This document shows, piece by piece, positions 41,893 through 49,933 of a stretch of DNA of 64,000 nucleotides. Each line of letters opens with the position of its first letter. Within the stretch, counting starts at the first letter, position 1. Source of the DNA: Neisseria perflava (GTDB lineage Bacteria; Pseudomonadota; Gammaproteobacteria; Burkholderiales; Neisseriaceae); contig NZ_JALJYC010000001.1 in the NCBI RefSeq assembly GCF_024170405.1, forward strand, positions 1 through 64,000, given 5' to 3'. The notes beneath the pieces were generated by a model. The model worked only from the letters and a program-made list of their open reading frames with translations. It was not told where the DNA came from and searched no databases. The translations under genes were made by a program, and so were the position numbers.

Positions 41893-43578
41893 ATGTCCCT
41901 CCACCAACAAACCATTTCCATGACTACCCTTTACGAACAAGCCACCGCGTGGCTGGAGCAAGACCCTGACATTGAAACCAGCGTTGAGCTGATTAACATG
42001 ATTGCCCGTGCCAAAGAGGGCAAAGAAGGCGCGGAAGACGCTTTGGCCGAGCGTTTTTCCGGCCGTTTGCAGTTTGGTACGGCCGGATTGCGCGGCAAAT
42101 TGCAGGCAGGCCCGATGGGGATGAACCGCGTGCTGGTGTTGCAGGCCGCAGCGGGCTTGGCCGCTTATCTGAAAGCCAACGACAGCAATCCTTCCGTAGT
42201 GATTGGTTACGACGGCCGTAAAAATTCCAAAATCTTCGCGCAGGACACCGCCGAAATCATGGCGGGTGCGGGCGTGAAAGCGCTGCTGCTGCCGCGCGAA
42301 ATGCCCACCCCCGTGTTGGCCTATGCCATCCACCACCACGACACCACCGCCGGCGTGATGGTGACCGCCAGCCACAACCCCGCGCAGGACAACGGCTATA
42401 AAGTGTATCTGGGCAAACAGCACGGCGGCGGCCAAATCGTTTCCCCTGCCGATATTGAAATCGCCAAACAAATCGACATCGCCGCCGAAGGCAGCGTTGC
42501 CGATTTGCCGCGCAGCAATGATTACACCGTGTTGGGCGAAGAAATCGTGACCGCTTATGTCGATGCCACCAAAGGCTTGGCACATGCACCCGCTTGCGAG
42601 CTGAACTATGTTTATACCGCGCTGCACGGCGTGGGCAAAGAAGTATTGGTAAAAACGCTGACCGCCGCCAATCTGCCGCTGCCGCACATTGTGAAAGAGC
42701 AGGCTGAGCCGGATGCCGCTTTCCCGACCGTCGCCTTCCCCAATCCCGAAGAAAAAGGCGCGTTGGATTTGGCGATTAAATTGGCAAAAGAACAAAACGC
42801 CGAATTTATCATCGCCAACGACCCCGATGCCGACCGTTTCGCCGTGGCCATTCCCGACAGCGAGGGCAACTGGAAACCGCTTACCGGCAATACCGTCGGC
42901 CTGCTGCTGGCCTGTTTCTTGGGCGAAGCGGCGCAAAAAGCCGGTAAAAAAGGCACATTCGCCTGCTCGGTAGTATCCTCGCCCGCGCTGGCTTCCGTGG
43001 CCGAACGCTACGGCCTCGACAGCGCCGAAACCCTCACCGGTTTCAAATACATCGCCAAAGTGCCGAATCTGATTTACGGCTACGAAGAATCACTGGGCTA
43101 TCTGGTCGATCCGCAAAAAGTCAGCGATAAAGACGGCATTTCCGCCGCCGTGGTGTTCCTCGATTTGGTGCGCACTTTGAAAGCGCAGGGTAAAACCATC
43201 GCCGGATATATCGAAGATTTCGCTCGAGAATTCGGCGCGTATGCCAGCGGCCAGATTTCCATCCGTGCGCAAGAATTGGCTGATTTGGGCAAATTCACCG
43301 ACTCGCTGCGTGCCACCCCGATTCAAAACATCGGCGGCCATGCCGTTGTCCGCAGCAAGGATTATATGGAAGGCGACGAGCCGAACAATATTCTGGTGTA
43401 CTACTTCGACAACGGCAGCCGCTTGATTGTGCGCCCGTCGGGTACCGAGCCGAAAGTGAAAGTGTATCTGGATGTCAAAGGCGACACCGCCGCGCAAGCG
43501 GAAGAGGTGTTGGCGCAATTTGAGGCCGATGTGCGCGAAGTATTGCGTTCGGAAACCTATGGCAAACAGGATTGCTGA
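41893..43578 (+). CDS. Phosphoglucomutase/phosphomannomutase family protein
   Basis: This enzyme interconverts 1- and 6-phosphorylated hexoses (alpha-D-phosphohexomutase superfamily). The 561 residues have FGTAGLRGKLQAGP near 50, the phosphoserine loop TASHNPAQDNGYK near 157, the metal loop ANDPDADRFAVAIP near 311, sugar loop YGYEESLGYLVDP near 394, and RPSGTEPKVKVYLDV near 515. This longer type resembles PGM2/ManB-like enzymes. The ATG at 41893 follows AAAGGAAG; a second ATG at residue 10 is possible. Substrate choice (glucose, mannose or deoxyribose phosphate) cannot be fixed from sequence alone. Confidence 0.9.
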   Translation: MSLHQQTISMTTLYEQATAWLEQDPDIETSVELINMIARAKEGKEGAEDALAERFSGRLQFGTAGLRGKLQAGPMGMNRVLVLQAAAGLAAYLKANDSNPSVVIGYDGRKNSKIFAQDTAEIMAGAGVKALLLPREMPTPVLAYAIHHHDTTAGVMVTASHNPAQDNGYKVYLGKQHGGGQIVSPADIEIAKQIDIAAEGSVADLPRSNDYTVLGEEIVTAYVDATKGLAHAPACELNYVYTALHGVGKEVLVKTLTAANLPLPHIVKEQAEPDAAFPTVAFPNPEEKGALDLAIKLAKEQNAEFIIANDPDADRFAVAIPDSEGNWKPLTGNTVGLLLACFLGEAAQKAGKKGTFACSVVSSPALASVAERYGLDSAETLTGFKYIAKVPNLIYGYEESLGYLVDPQKVSDKDGISAAVVFLDLVRTLKAQGKTIAGYIEDFAREFGAYASGQISIRAQELADLGKFTDSLRATPIQNIGGHAVVRSKDYMEGDEPNNILVYYFDNGSRLIVRPSGTEPKVKVYLDVKGDTAAQAEEVLAQFEADVREVLRSETYGKQDC

Positions 43579-43608
43579 TTGCGCTTTGATTGGATTGCGA
43601 AATAAGCA

Positions 43609-43640
43609 ATGCCGTCTGAAAAATATTTTTCAGACGGCAT
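43609..43640 (+). terminator. DUS hairpin after the mutase gene
   Basis: ATGCCGTCTGAA at 43609-43620 pairs with its reverse at 43629-43640. Confidence 0.8.
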
Positions 43641-43644
43641 TTTC

Positions 43645-43708
43645 GTAGGGTGGTTTTAACCCACCAATTGTGTGACATTGGGTATTGGTGGGTTAAAACC
43701 CACCCTAC
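43645..43708. repeat. Inverted GTAG repeat pair (GGTGG variant)
   Basis: The hairpin GTAGGGTGGTTTTAACCCACC at 43645 and its inverted counterpart ending CTAC at 43708 form a BIME-like pair of a different sequence variant. Confidence 0.7.
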
Positions 43709-43711
43709 ATC

Positions 43712-44041
43712 TCAACTGTTGCGCTGCAAAGCCGCCATCACCAAATCGCTCTGCAACGCCTTGCGGAACATGGCCGCAAACGGCATAACATCCTTATTCG
43801 CCACCACCAATATCGTATGATGATTTTCAGGATTCTCCCATTCGGCAAACCACAGGCCGCAGGCGTGGGCGGCGAGCTTGACCGTGCGGGCGGTGTATTC
43901 GGGGTGCATGGCCGAGGCAAACGCGTTCGGATTGCGCACGAAGTAATCGCCCAAGCGGTTTTTTGAAATGGCATAATCGGCGCGGTCGCGGTCTATCGGG
44001 CACACGCGCACGGGCAGTTGGTTGACGATATTCAGCATCAT
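43712..44041 (-). CDS. Hypothetical protein
   Basis: The 109-residue protein contains VCPIDRDRADYAISKNRLGD and ACGLWFAEWENPENHHTILV, with two cysteines. I do not recognise a domain. The composition is soluble, with no signal or membrane segment. It starts at one of two adjacent ATGs (44041 or 44038) and is a single gene between the mutase and gapA, both sides bounded by DUS or REP elements. It could be conserved in the genus, but this window alone cannot show that. Confidence 0.6.
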   Translation of the reverse strand: MMLNIVNQLPVRVCPIDRDRADYAISKNRLGDYFVRNPNAFASAMHPEYTARTVKLAAHACGLWFAEWENPENHHTILVVANKDVMPFAAMFRKALQSDLVMAALQRNS

Positions 44042-44217
44042 GATAAGCGGCCTGTATTTTTTCAGACGGCCTTGCTGATTTTCGAATATACGTTCAAGGC
44101 TGTCTGAAAAAGATTATAGGCCGATTACTGCGGAAAAACAAAAAAAGCAGCCGCATGCAGGTCTATGACCCGCATGCGGTTTTCTGCCTCGTTTTCCCCG
44201 AAAACGGTTAGTAGTAT

Positions 44218-45249
44218 TTACGCCAACGGCGCGACTTCCAGCCCGAACATCCGCTGCGCCGTATTCAACATCTGGCAGCTAAAGCCCCATTCGTTGTCAT
44301 ACCAGGCAAACACCTTCACCATATTGCCGTCGGTCACTTTTGTCAGCGTTGCATCAAAATGGCTGGCTTGGCTGGTGTGATTAAAATCCATCGACACCAA
44401 AGGCAGGTTGTTGTAGCCCAATACCCCTTTCAGACGGCCTGTTTCCGCCGCCGCTTTCATCAGCGCGTTGATTTCTTCCACCGAAGTCTCCCGCGCCGCG
44501 ACAAAGCTCAAATCCACAAGGGAAACATTCACTGTCGGCACACGGATAGCCAAGCCGTCGAGCTTACCTTTCAATTCCGGCAATACCACGCCCACCGCCT
44601 TGGCCGCGCCGGTTTTGGTTGGAATCATGTTTTCTACGCCGCTGCGTGCGCGGCGCAAGTCTTTGTGGCGCACGTCGGTTACGGTTTGGTCGTTGGTCAG
44701 CGCGTGAATCGTCGTCATCGCGCCTTTTACGATACCGATGTTTTCATGCAAAACTTTGGCAACGGGCGACAGGCAGTTGGTGGTGCAGGAGGCGTTGGAA
44801 ATCACCGTCATGCCATCGGTAATAATGTCGTCGTTGACACCATAAACCACCGTTGCGTCCACATCCGCCTCGCCCGGCGCGGAAATCAATACCTTTTTCG
44901 CGCCCGCTTCCAAATGAACTTGCGCTTTGGATTTGCTGGTAAACGCGCCGGTGCATTCCATTACTAAATCCACGCCCAAATCGCGCCACGGCAGCTCGGC
45001 CGGATTACGGGTAGAGAAAAACGGGATTTTTTTGCCGTTGATAATCAGATGGGTCGCGTCATGCTGCACATCGGCCTGAAAGCGGCCGTGGATGGTGTCG
45101 AATTTGGTTAAATGGGCATTGGTTTCCAAACTGCCGCTGGCGTTGACCGCCACAATTTCCAGCCGGTTTTCCAAGCCGTAATCGTAAATCGCGCGTAATA
45201 CCTGACGACCGATACGGCCGTAACCATTGATTGCAACTTTAATGCCCAT
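44218..45249 (-). CDS. gapA: Glyceraldehyde-3-phosphate dehydrogenase
   Basis: This glycolytic NAD enzyme oxidises GAP to 1,3-bisphosphoglycerate. The 343-residue protein has the Rossmann start INGYGRIGRQVLRAIYDYG, catalytic cysteine in SNASCTTNCLSPVAKVLHEN near residue 155, histidine in TTIHALTNDQ, and WYDNEWGFSCQML near residue 318. A DUS codes TGRLKGVLGY in frame. The AT-rich upstream region carries its promoter. The Neisseria gene is usually called gapA-1; a second gap gene may exist elsewhere. Confidence 0.96.
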   Translation of the reverse strand: MGIKVAINGYGRIGRQVLRAIYDYGLENRLEIVAVNASGSLETNAHLTKFDTIHGRFQADVQHDATHLIINGKKIPFFSTRNPAELPWRDLGVDLVMECTGAFTSKSKAQVHLEAGAKKVLISAPGEADVDATVVYGVNDDIITDGMTVISNASCTTNCLSPVAKVLHENIGIVKGAMTTIHALTNDQTVTDVRHKDLRRARSGVENMIPTKTGAAKAVGVVLPELKGKLDGLAIRVPTVNVSLVDLSFVAARETSVEEINALMKAAAETGRLKGVLGYNNLPLVSMDFNHTSQASHFDATLTKVTDGNMVKVFAWYDNEWGFSCQMLNTAQRMFGLEVAPLA

Positions 45250-45741
45250 GATGTTCCTCTTCTGTATATTGTGATTGGGTGGTGGGTGAAACGGGGGCGA
45301 TTATAGCAGAATTGTAGTCTAATGTAATTAATATTTTATTAATATTGGATAATTATTAGGATAAGAAATTAGAAAGGCTGCTTTCGTTTTTAAAATAAAT
45401 ACAATCTAATCAAAATGATAAAATAAAATGGAGAAAAATTAATAATTGCTTAAAGCTATCAAAATTAAATAAAGAAGCTATTTATAAGTTACATATTGCA
45501 ACAATATAAGCTGCTTTCTCAGCGAGGCCGTCTGAATACTGCTTTTATTAATTTTTAATTAAGCATTAAAATTTCATAATATAAAAAATATCAGAATTTA
45601 AAATCTATAAAAAATAAAAAATAAAGATTTTTGAAATAAAATTGCTTTGAATATGTTTTTACGCTTGTTAAAACAGTGTAAAGGCGATAACCTGTTACCA
45701 AACGATACCTTCAAAAGATACCAATATCCGAAAGGCCACAC
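45250..45741. other. AT-rich intergenic region between gapA and aroG
   Basis: About 490 bp of very low GC. It has the gapA promoter-like TATAAT on the minus strand (45300-45305, with ATTACA about 17 bp upstream) and one DUS (45525-45536). I see no gene or known RNA. Confidence 0.5.
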
Positions 45742-46791
45742 ATGAACGCTCCCTATCAAACCGACGACGTCCGCATTAAAGCCGTTACCGAGCTGCTGCC
45801 GCCGATTGCCCATCTTTACGAATTGCCGATTACCGAGCAGGCTTCCGAGCTGGTGCACCAAACTCGCCAAGAAATCGCCGATTTGGTACACGGCCGCGAC
45901 AACCGCCTGCTGGTGGTCATCGGCCCGTGTTCCGTACACGACCCCAAAGCCGCGCTGGAATACGCCGAGCGCTTATTGCCGCTGCGCAAAAAATACGAAA
46001 AAGAGCTGCTGATTGTTATGCGCGTGTATTTTGAAAAACCGCGCACCACAGTCGGCTGGAAAGGGCTGATTAACGATCCGCATTTAGACGAATCCTTCGA
46101 CATCAACTTCGGCCTGCGCCAAGCCCGCCGCCTGCTGCTGGCGTTGAACAACATGGGCATGCCCGCTTCGACCGAGTTTCTCGACATGATTACCCCGCAA
46201 TACTTCGCCGACCTGATTTCATGGGGCGCCATCGGAGCGCGCACCACCGAAAGCCAGGTACACCGCGAACTCTCCAGCGGCTTATCCTGCCCGGTAGGAT
46301 TTAAAAACGGTACCGACGGCAATCTGAAAATCGCCATTGATGCCATCGGCGCGGCCAATCATCCGCACCACTTCTTATCCGTCACCAAAACCGGCCATTC
46401 CGCCATCGTGCATACCAGCGGTAATCCCGACTGCCACGTTATCCTGCGCGGCGGCAAAGAGCCCAATTACAGCAGCGAACACGTCCAAGCCGCCGCCGCC
46501 CAGCTGGAAAAAGCCGGCTACACCCCGAAAGTCATGATTGACTTCAGCCATGCCAACAGCCGCAAAGACTATAAACGCCAAATGGAAGTTGCCCAAGATG
46601 TCGCGCAACAGCTCAAAGATGGCGAACAAGCCATCATGGGTGTAATGGTCGAAAGCCACTTGGTCGAAGGCCGCCAAGACGAGCCGAAAGTGTACGGCCA
46701 AAGCATTACCGACGCCTGTATCGGCTGGGACGATACCGAAACCATGCTGGCATTGCTGGCCGAAGCCAACCGCATCCGCGTAGCCGAATAA
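45742..46791 (+). CDS. aroG: 3-deoxy-7-phosphoheptulonate synthase
   Basis: AroG condenses PEP with erythrose 4-phosphate, the first step of the shikimate pathway. The 349-residue type I enzyme has VVIGPCSVHDPKAALEYAER near residue 58, KPRTTVGWKGLINDP near 98, SWGAIGARTTESQVHRELSS near 165, and CHVILRGGKEPNYS. It closely resembles the phenylalanine-sensitive isozyme; feedback specificity is not provable here. It is a single gene behind an AT-rich leader. Confidence 0.94.
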   Translation: MNAPYQTDDVRIKAVTELLPPIAHLYELPITEQASELVHQTRQEIADLVHGRDNRLLVVIGPCSVHDPKAALEYAERLLPLRKKYEKELLIVMRVYFEKPRTTVGWKGLINDPHLDESFDINFGLRQARRLLLALNNMGMPASTEFLDMITPQYFADLISWGAIGARTTESQVHRELSSGLSCPVGFKNGTDGNLKIAIDAIGAANHPHHFLSVTKTGHSAIVHTSGNPDCHVILRGGKEPNYSSEHVQAAAAQLEKAGYTPKVMIDFSHANSRKDYKRQMEVAQDVAQQLKDGEQAIMGVMVESHLVEGRQDEPKVYGQSITDACIGWDDTETMLALLAEANRIRVAE

Positions 46792-46797
46792 AACCGC

Positions 46798-46858
46798 GTA
46801 GATTGGGATAAAACCCAACAAGAAATTCAAATCATGTTGGGTTTGCAACCCAATCTAC
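46798..46858. repeat. Inverted GTAG repeat pair after aroG
   Basis: GTAGATTGGGATAAAACCC at 46798 and an inverted copy ending CTAC at 46858. It starts 6 bp after the aroG stop. Confidence 0.7.
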
Positions 46859-46866
46859 ACAAATCA

Positions 46867-46896
46867 AGGCCGTCTGAAAATCAATTCAGACGGCCT
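46867..46896. terminator. DUS hairpin between aroG and higA
   Basis: AGGCCGTCTGAA at 46867-46878 pairs with its reverse at 46885-46896, between convergent genes. Confidence 0.8.
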
Positions 46897-46916
46897 TTCT
46901 TATATGAGCAAGCCAT

Positions 46917-47213
46917 TTAGGCAAAAGCATGGATATGGCTTAATTCCTCCGCAATCACCGCGCGGGTTTGTTCCGCATTGTAATGGCTTTGCAGATTCAG
47001 CCAGCTTTGCGCGTCGGTATTGAAAAAAGCCGCCAAGCGCAAAGCGGTATCCGCAGTAATCGCACGTTTGCCTTTCACAATCTCATTAATCCGGCGCGGC
47101 GGCACGCCGATGGCTTTGGCAAGCGCATATTGGCTGATACCCAGCGGAATCAGCCAGTCTTCAAGCAAAATCTCGCCGGGGTGGATAAGGGGAACTTCTC
47201 GTGTATTCATCAT
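46917..47213 (-). CDS. higA: HigA-type antitoxin (HTH, XRE family)
   Basis: The 98-residue protein (97 from the second ATG) has an N-terminal HPGEILLEDWLIPLGIS and an HTH, QYALAKAIGVPPRRINEIVK near residue 27, as in HigA/VapI antitoxins. A C-terminal helical part follows. It follows higB by 10 bp and is in the same transcription unit, with toxin first, the HigBA order. A Shine-Dalgarno AAGGAG lies 6 nt before the ATG at 47213. It would bind and neutralise HigB and repress the operon. Confidence 0.88.
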   Translation of the reverse strand: MMNTREVPLIHPGEILLEDWLIPLGISQYALAKAIGVPPRRINEIVKGKRAITADTALRLAAFFNTDAQSWLNLQSHYNAEQTRAVIAEELSHIHAFA

Positions 47214-47223
47214 ATACATCTCC

Positions 47224-47502
47224 TTAATGGTAATCCGTAATTTCAACATGGGCAGCATGGCCGTTTTGCCAAATAAAACAGATACGCCATTGGTCGTTAA
47301 TGCGAATGCTGTATTGGCCTTGCTGATCGCCGCTGAGCGCTTCAAGGCGGTTGCCGGGCGGGACGCGCAAGAAATCCAGACTTGCAGCGGCGTGGAGTTG
47401 CTGCAATTTGCGCAGTGCAACCCGCTCAATATTGGCAAAGCGCTTGACTCGTATGCCTTGAAACAAAGCCTTGGTATCTTTGCAGGAAAAATCAGTAATC
47501 AT
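47224..47502 (-). CDS. higB: HigB-type toxin (RelE superfamily)
   Basis: HigB-family toxins are ribosome-dependent mRNA endonucleases. The 92-residue protein has CKDTKALFQGIRVKRFANIE at the start, KLQQLHAAASLDFLRVPPGN in the middle, and the conserved GDQQGQYSIRINDQWRICF near residue 58 before a terminal hydrophobic strand. It is paired with HigA, 10 bp apart. Palindromes precede the start, in keeping with autoregulation. The toxin looks complete. Confidence 0.9.
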   Translation of the reverse strand: MITDFSCKDTKALFQGIRVKRFANIERVALRKLQQLHAAASLDFLRVPPGNRLEALSGDQQGQYSIRINDQWRICFIWQNGHAAHVEITDYH

Positions 47503-47512
47503 GCGAAAATAG

Positions 47513-47545
47513 TAACGTAATACGTTATTAACGTCAAGCGTTAAT
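47513..47545. promoter_or_regulatory. Operator-like palindromes of higBA
   Basis: A perfect 15-bp palindrome TAACGTA-A-TACGTTA at 47513-47527 is followed by ATTAACG/CGTTAAT (47527-47533 and 47539-47545). Both lie just upstream of the higB start (47502). Confidence 0.65.
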
Positions 47546-47977
47546 AGAGGTTAAAAAGATAGTGGTTGATTGCAACAATTAGAATAATGACACTATTAGT
47601 GACAAATAATGTCATCTGACAGAAAAAGGCAGATAAAGGCATGACAGCGGCAATCGCAAACTGCTGAAAATTGGCAGATATTCAGACGGCCTAACCCTCT
47701 ATTTAAGAATAGCTCGCAATAATATGAATAATGCTTAATTTTTATCTTTTTAAAAATCAAATCATTAAATAAAAATTAGAAATAAATTTTGAATTTGGCA
47801 CGTGTATTGCTTGATGTCTCTTGTCCGGCAAAACTAAGCGGTAACGCAGCGGTCGAGGCGGAAGCTGTATATTCCTTCTTCTTGTAGTTTTACTCATAGA
47901 TACAGCGCCAAACACATTACGGATTTTTATAAAAACATATTATTCACATTCTAAATATTTAAACTGGAGTTTATTAA
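47546..47977. other. Intergenic region upstream of the first pilin
   Basis: It is AT-rich. It holds one DUS near 47682, the sigma-54 site, and a 165-nt leader before the pilin ATG. There is no gene. Confidence 0.55.
47796..47812 (+). promoter_or_regulatory. Sigma-54 promoter of the first pilin gene
   Basis: TGGCAC-GTGTA-TTGCTT at 47796-47812 matches the -24/-12 consensus TGGCAC-N5-TTGCW. It lies about 165 bp before the ATG at 47978. RpoN-dependent pilE transcription is known for N. elongata. Confidence 0.85.
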
Positions 47978-48445
47978 ATGAAAGCAATGCAAAAAGGTTT
48001 TACGCTGATCGAGTTGATGATCGTAATTGCCATCGTGGGTATTTTGGCGGTTATCGCGCTGCCGGCTTACCAAGACTACACCGGCCGTGCGCAAGTTTCT
48101 GAAGCCGTGACTTTGATGGAAGGTCAAAAATCAGCAGTTGTTGAATACTATGCTGACCACGGTACTTTCCCGACTTCTAATGATGAGGCAGGTATCGCTT
48201 CTACCATTACTGGTAAGTATGTTCAAAGCGTTGTGGTAGGTGCGAATGGTGTAATTACTGCGACTATGGCTTCTTCTGATACCAATGCAGATGTTCAAGG
48301 TAAAACTGTTGCTTTAACACCTAAAGCAGAAGATGGTTCCTTTACTTGGACTTGTGCTGCGCCTACTACTGATGGCGTGGATAGCAAATTCCTGCCTTCT
48401 TCTTGCCGTGACTCTTCTACAACAACCACTACCACTGGTTCTTAA
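47978..48445 (+). CDS. pilE: Type IV pilin, major-pilin-like
   Basis: The 155-residue prepilin has a 7-residue leader MKAMQKG, cleaved before phenylalanine. The mature N-terminus FTLIELMIVIAIVGILAV has the glutamate at position 5, followed by PAYQDYTGRAQVSEAV. The C-terminal disulfide loop is bounded by cysteines in WTCAAPTTDG and LPSSCRDSS. An unusual Thr-rich tail (seven threonines near the end) follows. PilD should process it and PilF/PilG assemble it. A sigma-54 promoter precedes it and a hairpin terminator follows. Confidence 0.92.
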   Translation: MKAMQKGFTLIELMIVIAIVGILAVIALPAYQDYTGRAQVSEAVTLMEGQKSAVVEYYADHGTFPTSNDEAGIASTITGKYVQSVVVGANGVITATMASSDTNADVQGKTVALTPKAEDGSFTWTCAAPTTDGVDSKFLPSSCRDSSTTTTTTGS

Positions 48446-48476
48446 TTATCAGGCAATTGATTACAGTTGAAGAGAG

Positions 48477-48505
48477 AAAAGCGGGAGAAAGCCTCTCCCG
48501 CTTTT
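48477..48505 (+). terminator. Terminator between the two pilin genes
   Basis: A 12-bp stem AAAAGCGGGAGA/TCTCCCGCTTTT with a 5-nt loop (48489-48493) occurs without DUS. Confidence 0.85.
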
Positions 48506-48508
48506 CAA

Positions 48509-48542
48509 AACGGTTTTCGTATGCTAAATCAATAAAACCGTT
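48509..48542 (+). promoter_or_regulatory. Inverted repeat in the leader of the second pilin
   Basis: AACGGTTTT (48509-48517) pairs with AAAACCGTT (48534-48542), a 9-bp stem with a 16-nt loop, just before a G6 ribosome binding site (48551-48556). Confidence 0.5.
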
Positions 48543-48564
48543 CACAATTAGGGGGGCTAAGATA

Positions 48565-49008
48565 ATGCAGGGGAACGCATTTGTCAGGCAGGGAAAGGGG
48601 TTTACCATGCTTGAATTGATGATTGTCATCGCCATTGTGGGGATTTTGGCGGTGGTGGCGCTGCCCGCATATCAAAACTATGTGGCGCGGGCGCAAGTAG
48701 CCGAAGGCATTATGCTGGCCGCCAGCATGAAAGCGGAAGTGGAAGAGGCTTATGCCGCTACCGGCAGCTTGCCGATTTCCGTAACCGTAGCCTCCAAAAC
48801 CAACGCCGGACACTATGTTGAAATCGTCAGCGTGGAAACCGACGGCACTATTGTGGCGCAAATCGGCAACGATGCCGCCAAACCGATTCAGGGCGAAGAA
48901 ATTTACCTTACGCCCAGCTTTGCAGGCACCGATGGCGGTAGCACCGTTTGGTCGTGCAGCGGTACGGTAGATGAATACTTCTTACCTGTATCGTGCAAAA
49001 GCAACTAA
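48565..49008 (+). CDS. Second type IV pilin
   Basis: The 147-residue prepilin has leader MQGNAFVRQGKG before FTMLELMIVIAIVGILAVV (glutamate at position 5) and PAYQNYVARAQVAEGI. A C-terminal disulfide loop (WSCSGTVDEYF to PVSCKSN) completes it. It differs strongly from the first pilin beyond the N-terminal helix. It may be a minor pilin or an alternative major pilin. The ATG at 48565 follows TAGGGGGGC; extension to 48457 would cross a terminator. No dedicated sigma-54 site is seen. Confidence 0.85.
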   Translation: MQGNAFVRQGKGFTMLELMIVIAIVGILAVVALPAYQNYVARAQVAEGIMLAASMKAEVEEAYAATGSLPISVTVASKTNAGHYVEIVSVETDGTIVAQIGNDAAKPIQGEEIYLTPSFAGTDGGSTVWSCSGTVDEYFLPVSCKSN

Positions 49009-49290
49009 AACCGGCCAGACCGGTAAAAAACAAACAGATTACGCGGAAAATACAAGCAACAGCGGCATGAAAGCCGCGGCATACCTAAACCACATTCGGG
49101 CTGAAACACAATATCCGGGGAAACCTGCCGCCAACGCTGCGGCAGTCGGGTGCAAAAAGAACACGCCAAACCAAATCCCAGAACAGGGCTATCGAAAGCC
49201 CGGCTTAAAAAAGAAAACACATTATGGAAAACGCAGGGCCGTCTGAATTTTTGGACGGCCTCTTTTTTTATTTGTGTGTAGCAACTGCAA
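49009..49290. other. Intergenic tract after the second pilin
   Basis: It includes a DUS-derived hairpin (about 49236-49262) with a T-run that likely ends pilin transcription. A 91-codon frame overlapping the pilin end is not supported. Confidence 0.55.
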
Positions 49291-49555
49291 TCTGTCCTCT
49301 CCCCCCCGTGGGGGAGAGTTAGAGAGAGGACAAAATGGTTGGAACTATGGTGCAATAAGTAAAAAATCAAACTGCGTAGGTTGGGATGAAATCCCAACGA
49401 ACACTTTGGTAAATATTGGGTTTACAACCCAACCTACCCCGTGCTGCCGGTTTGGTTTCTCATTCATTTCACTATAAGGAAGCATTGCCTAACCGTCGAT
49501 GTTTAGCCCTCTCCCCAGCCCTCCCCCACGGGGGAGGGGCAGGTCGCTGAAACGC
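49290..49555. repeat. CTCTCCCC hairpin repeat, copy 2, interrupted by a REP composite
   Basis: The left hairpin (49296-49317) and right part (about 49507-49545) match copy 1 at 35.6 kb. Between them is REP composite copy 2 (49366-49479). Confidence 0.65.
49366..49479. repeat. Composite REP/BIME-like repeat, copy 2
   Basis: This is an inverted match to 20983-21092 over about 110 bp. GTAG hairpins lie at 49376-49398 and 49416-49437. Confidence 0.75.
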
Positions 49556-49577
49556 CAAACAAGCCGATATATAAACC

Positions 49578-49649
49578 ATAGGGTGTACTGTGCGCACCAG
49601 ATAAACGGGTAAGCGGTCGGCAAAAACGGTGCGCAAGGCATCACCCTAC
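49578..49649. repeat. GTAGGGTG-type inverted repeat pair
   Basis: GGGTGTACTGTGCGCACC near 49580 and its inverted partner GGTGCGCAAGGCATCACCC, ending CTAC at 49649. Confidence 0.55.
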
Positions 49650-49698
49650 GCGTTTACTTTTCAGACGGCCTTTTTGATGTTATCTGATTGATTACCTA

Positions 49699-49917
49699 AC
49701 GTGAGTTCGGGATAAGCAGATAGAATATCTTTTTAAATTTCAAAAATGTATTTTGATTAAGCAGACAGAATCCGTAAGGATTCGTCATTAGCTGCGCAAG
49801 TCCGCTACGCTACCCCCGCGCAGCTAATGACGAAAATCTAGCGATTTTCTGTCTGCTGAACTACATACTATTCTGAAAATAATAAATATATTTGAATTGC
49901 TTATCCCGAACTTACGT
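49699..49917. mobile_element. ACGTGAG MITE-like element, copy A
   Basis: The 219-bp element has inverted ends ACGTGAGTTCGGGATAAGC and a near-perfect interior palindrome. The 6-bp direct repeat TACCTA flanks it (49693-49698 and 49918-49923). It has no ORF. The centre (about 49791-49825) is a GC-rich hairpin. Confidence 0.75.
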
Positions 49918-49933
49918 TACCTATTTTTATACG

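Noticed and set aside
48971..49246. 91-codon frame overlapping the end of the second pilin
   Set aside because: It overlaps the pilin 3' end in another frame, has low-complexity polar composition and runs into a hairpin.
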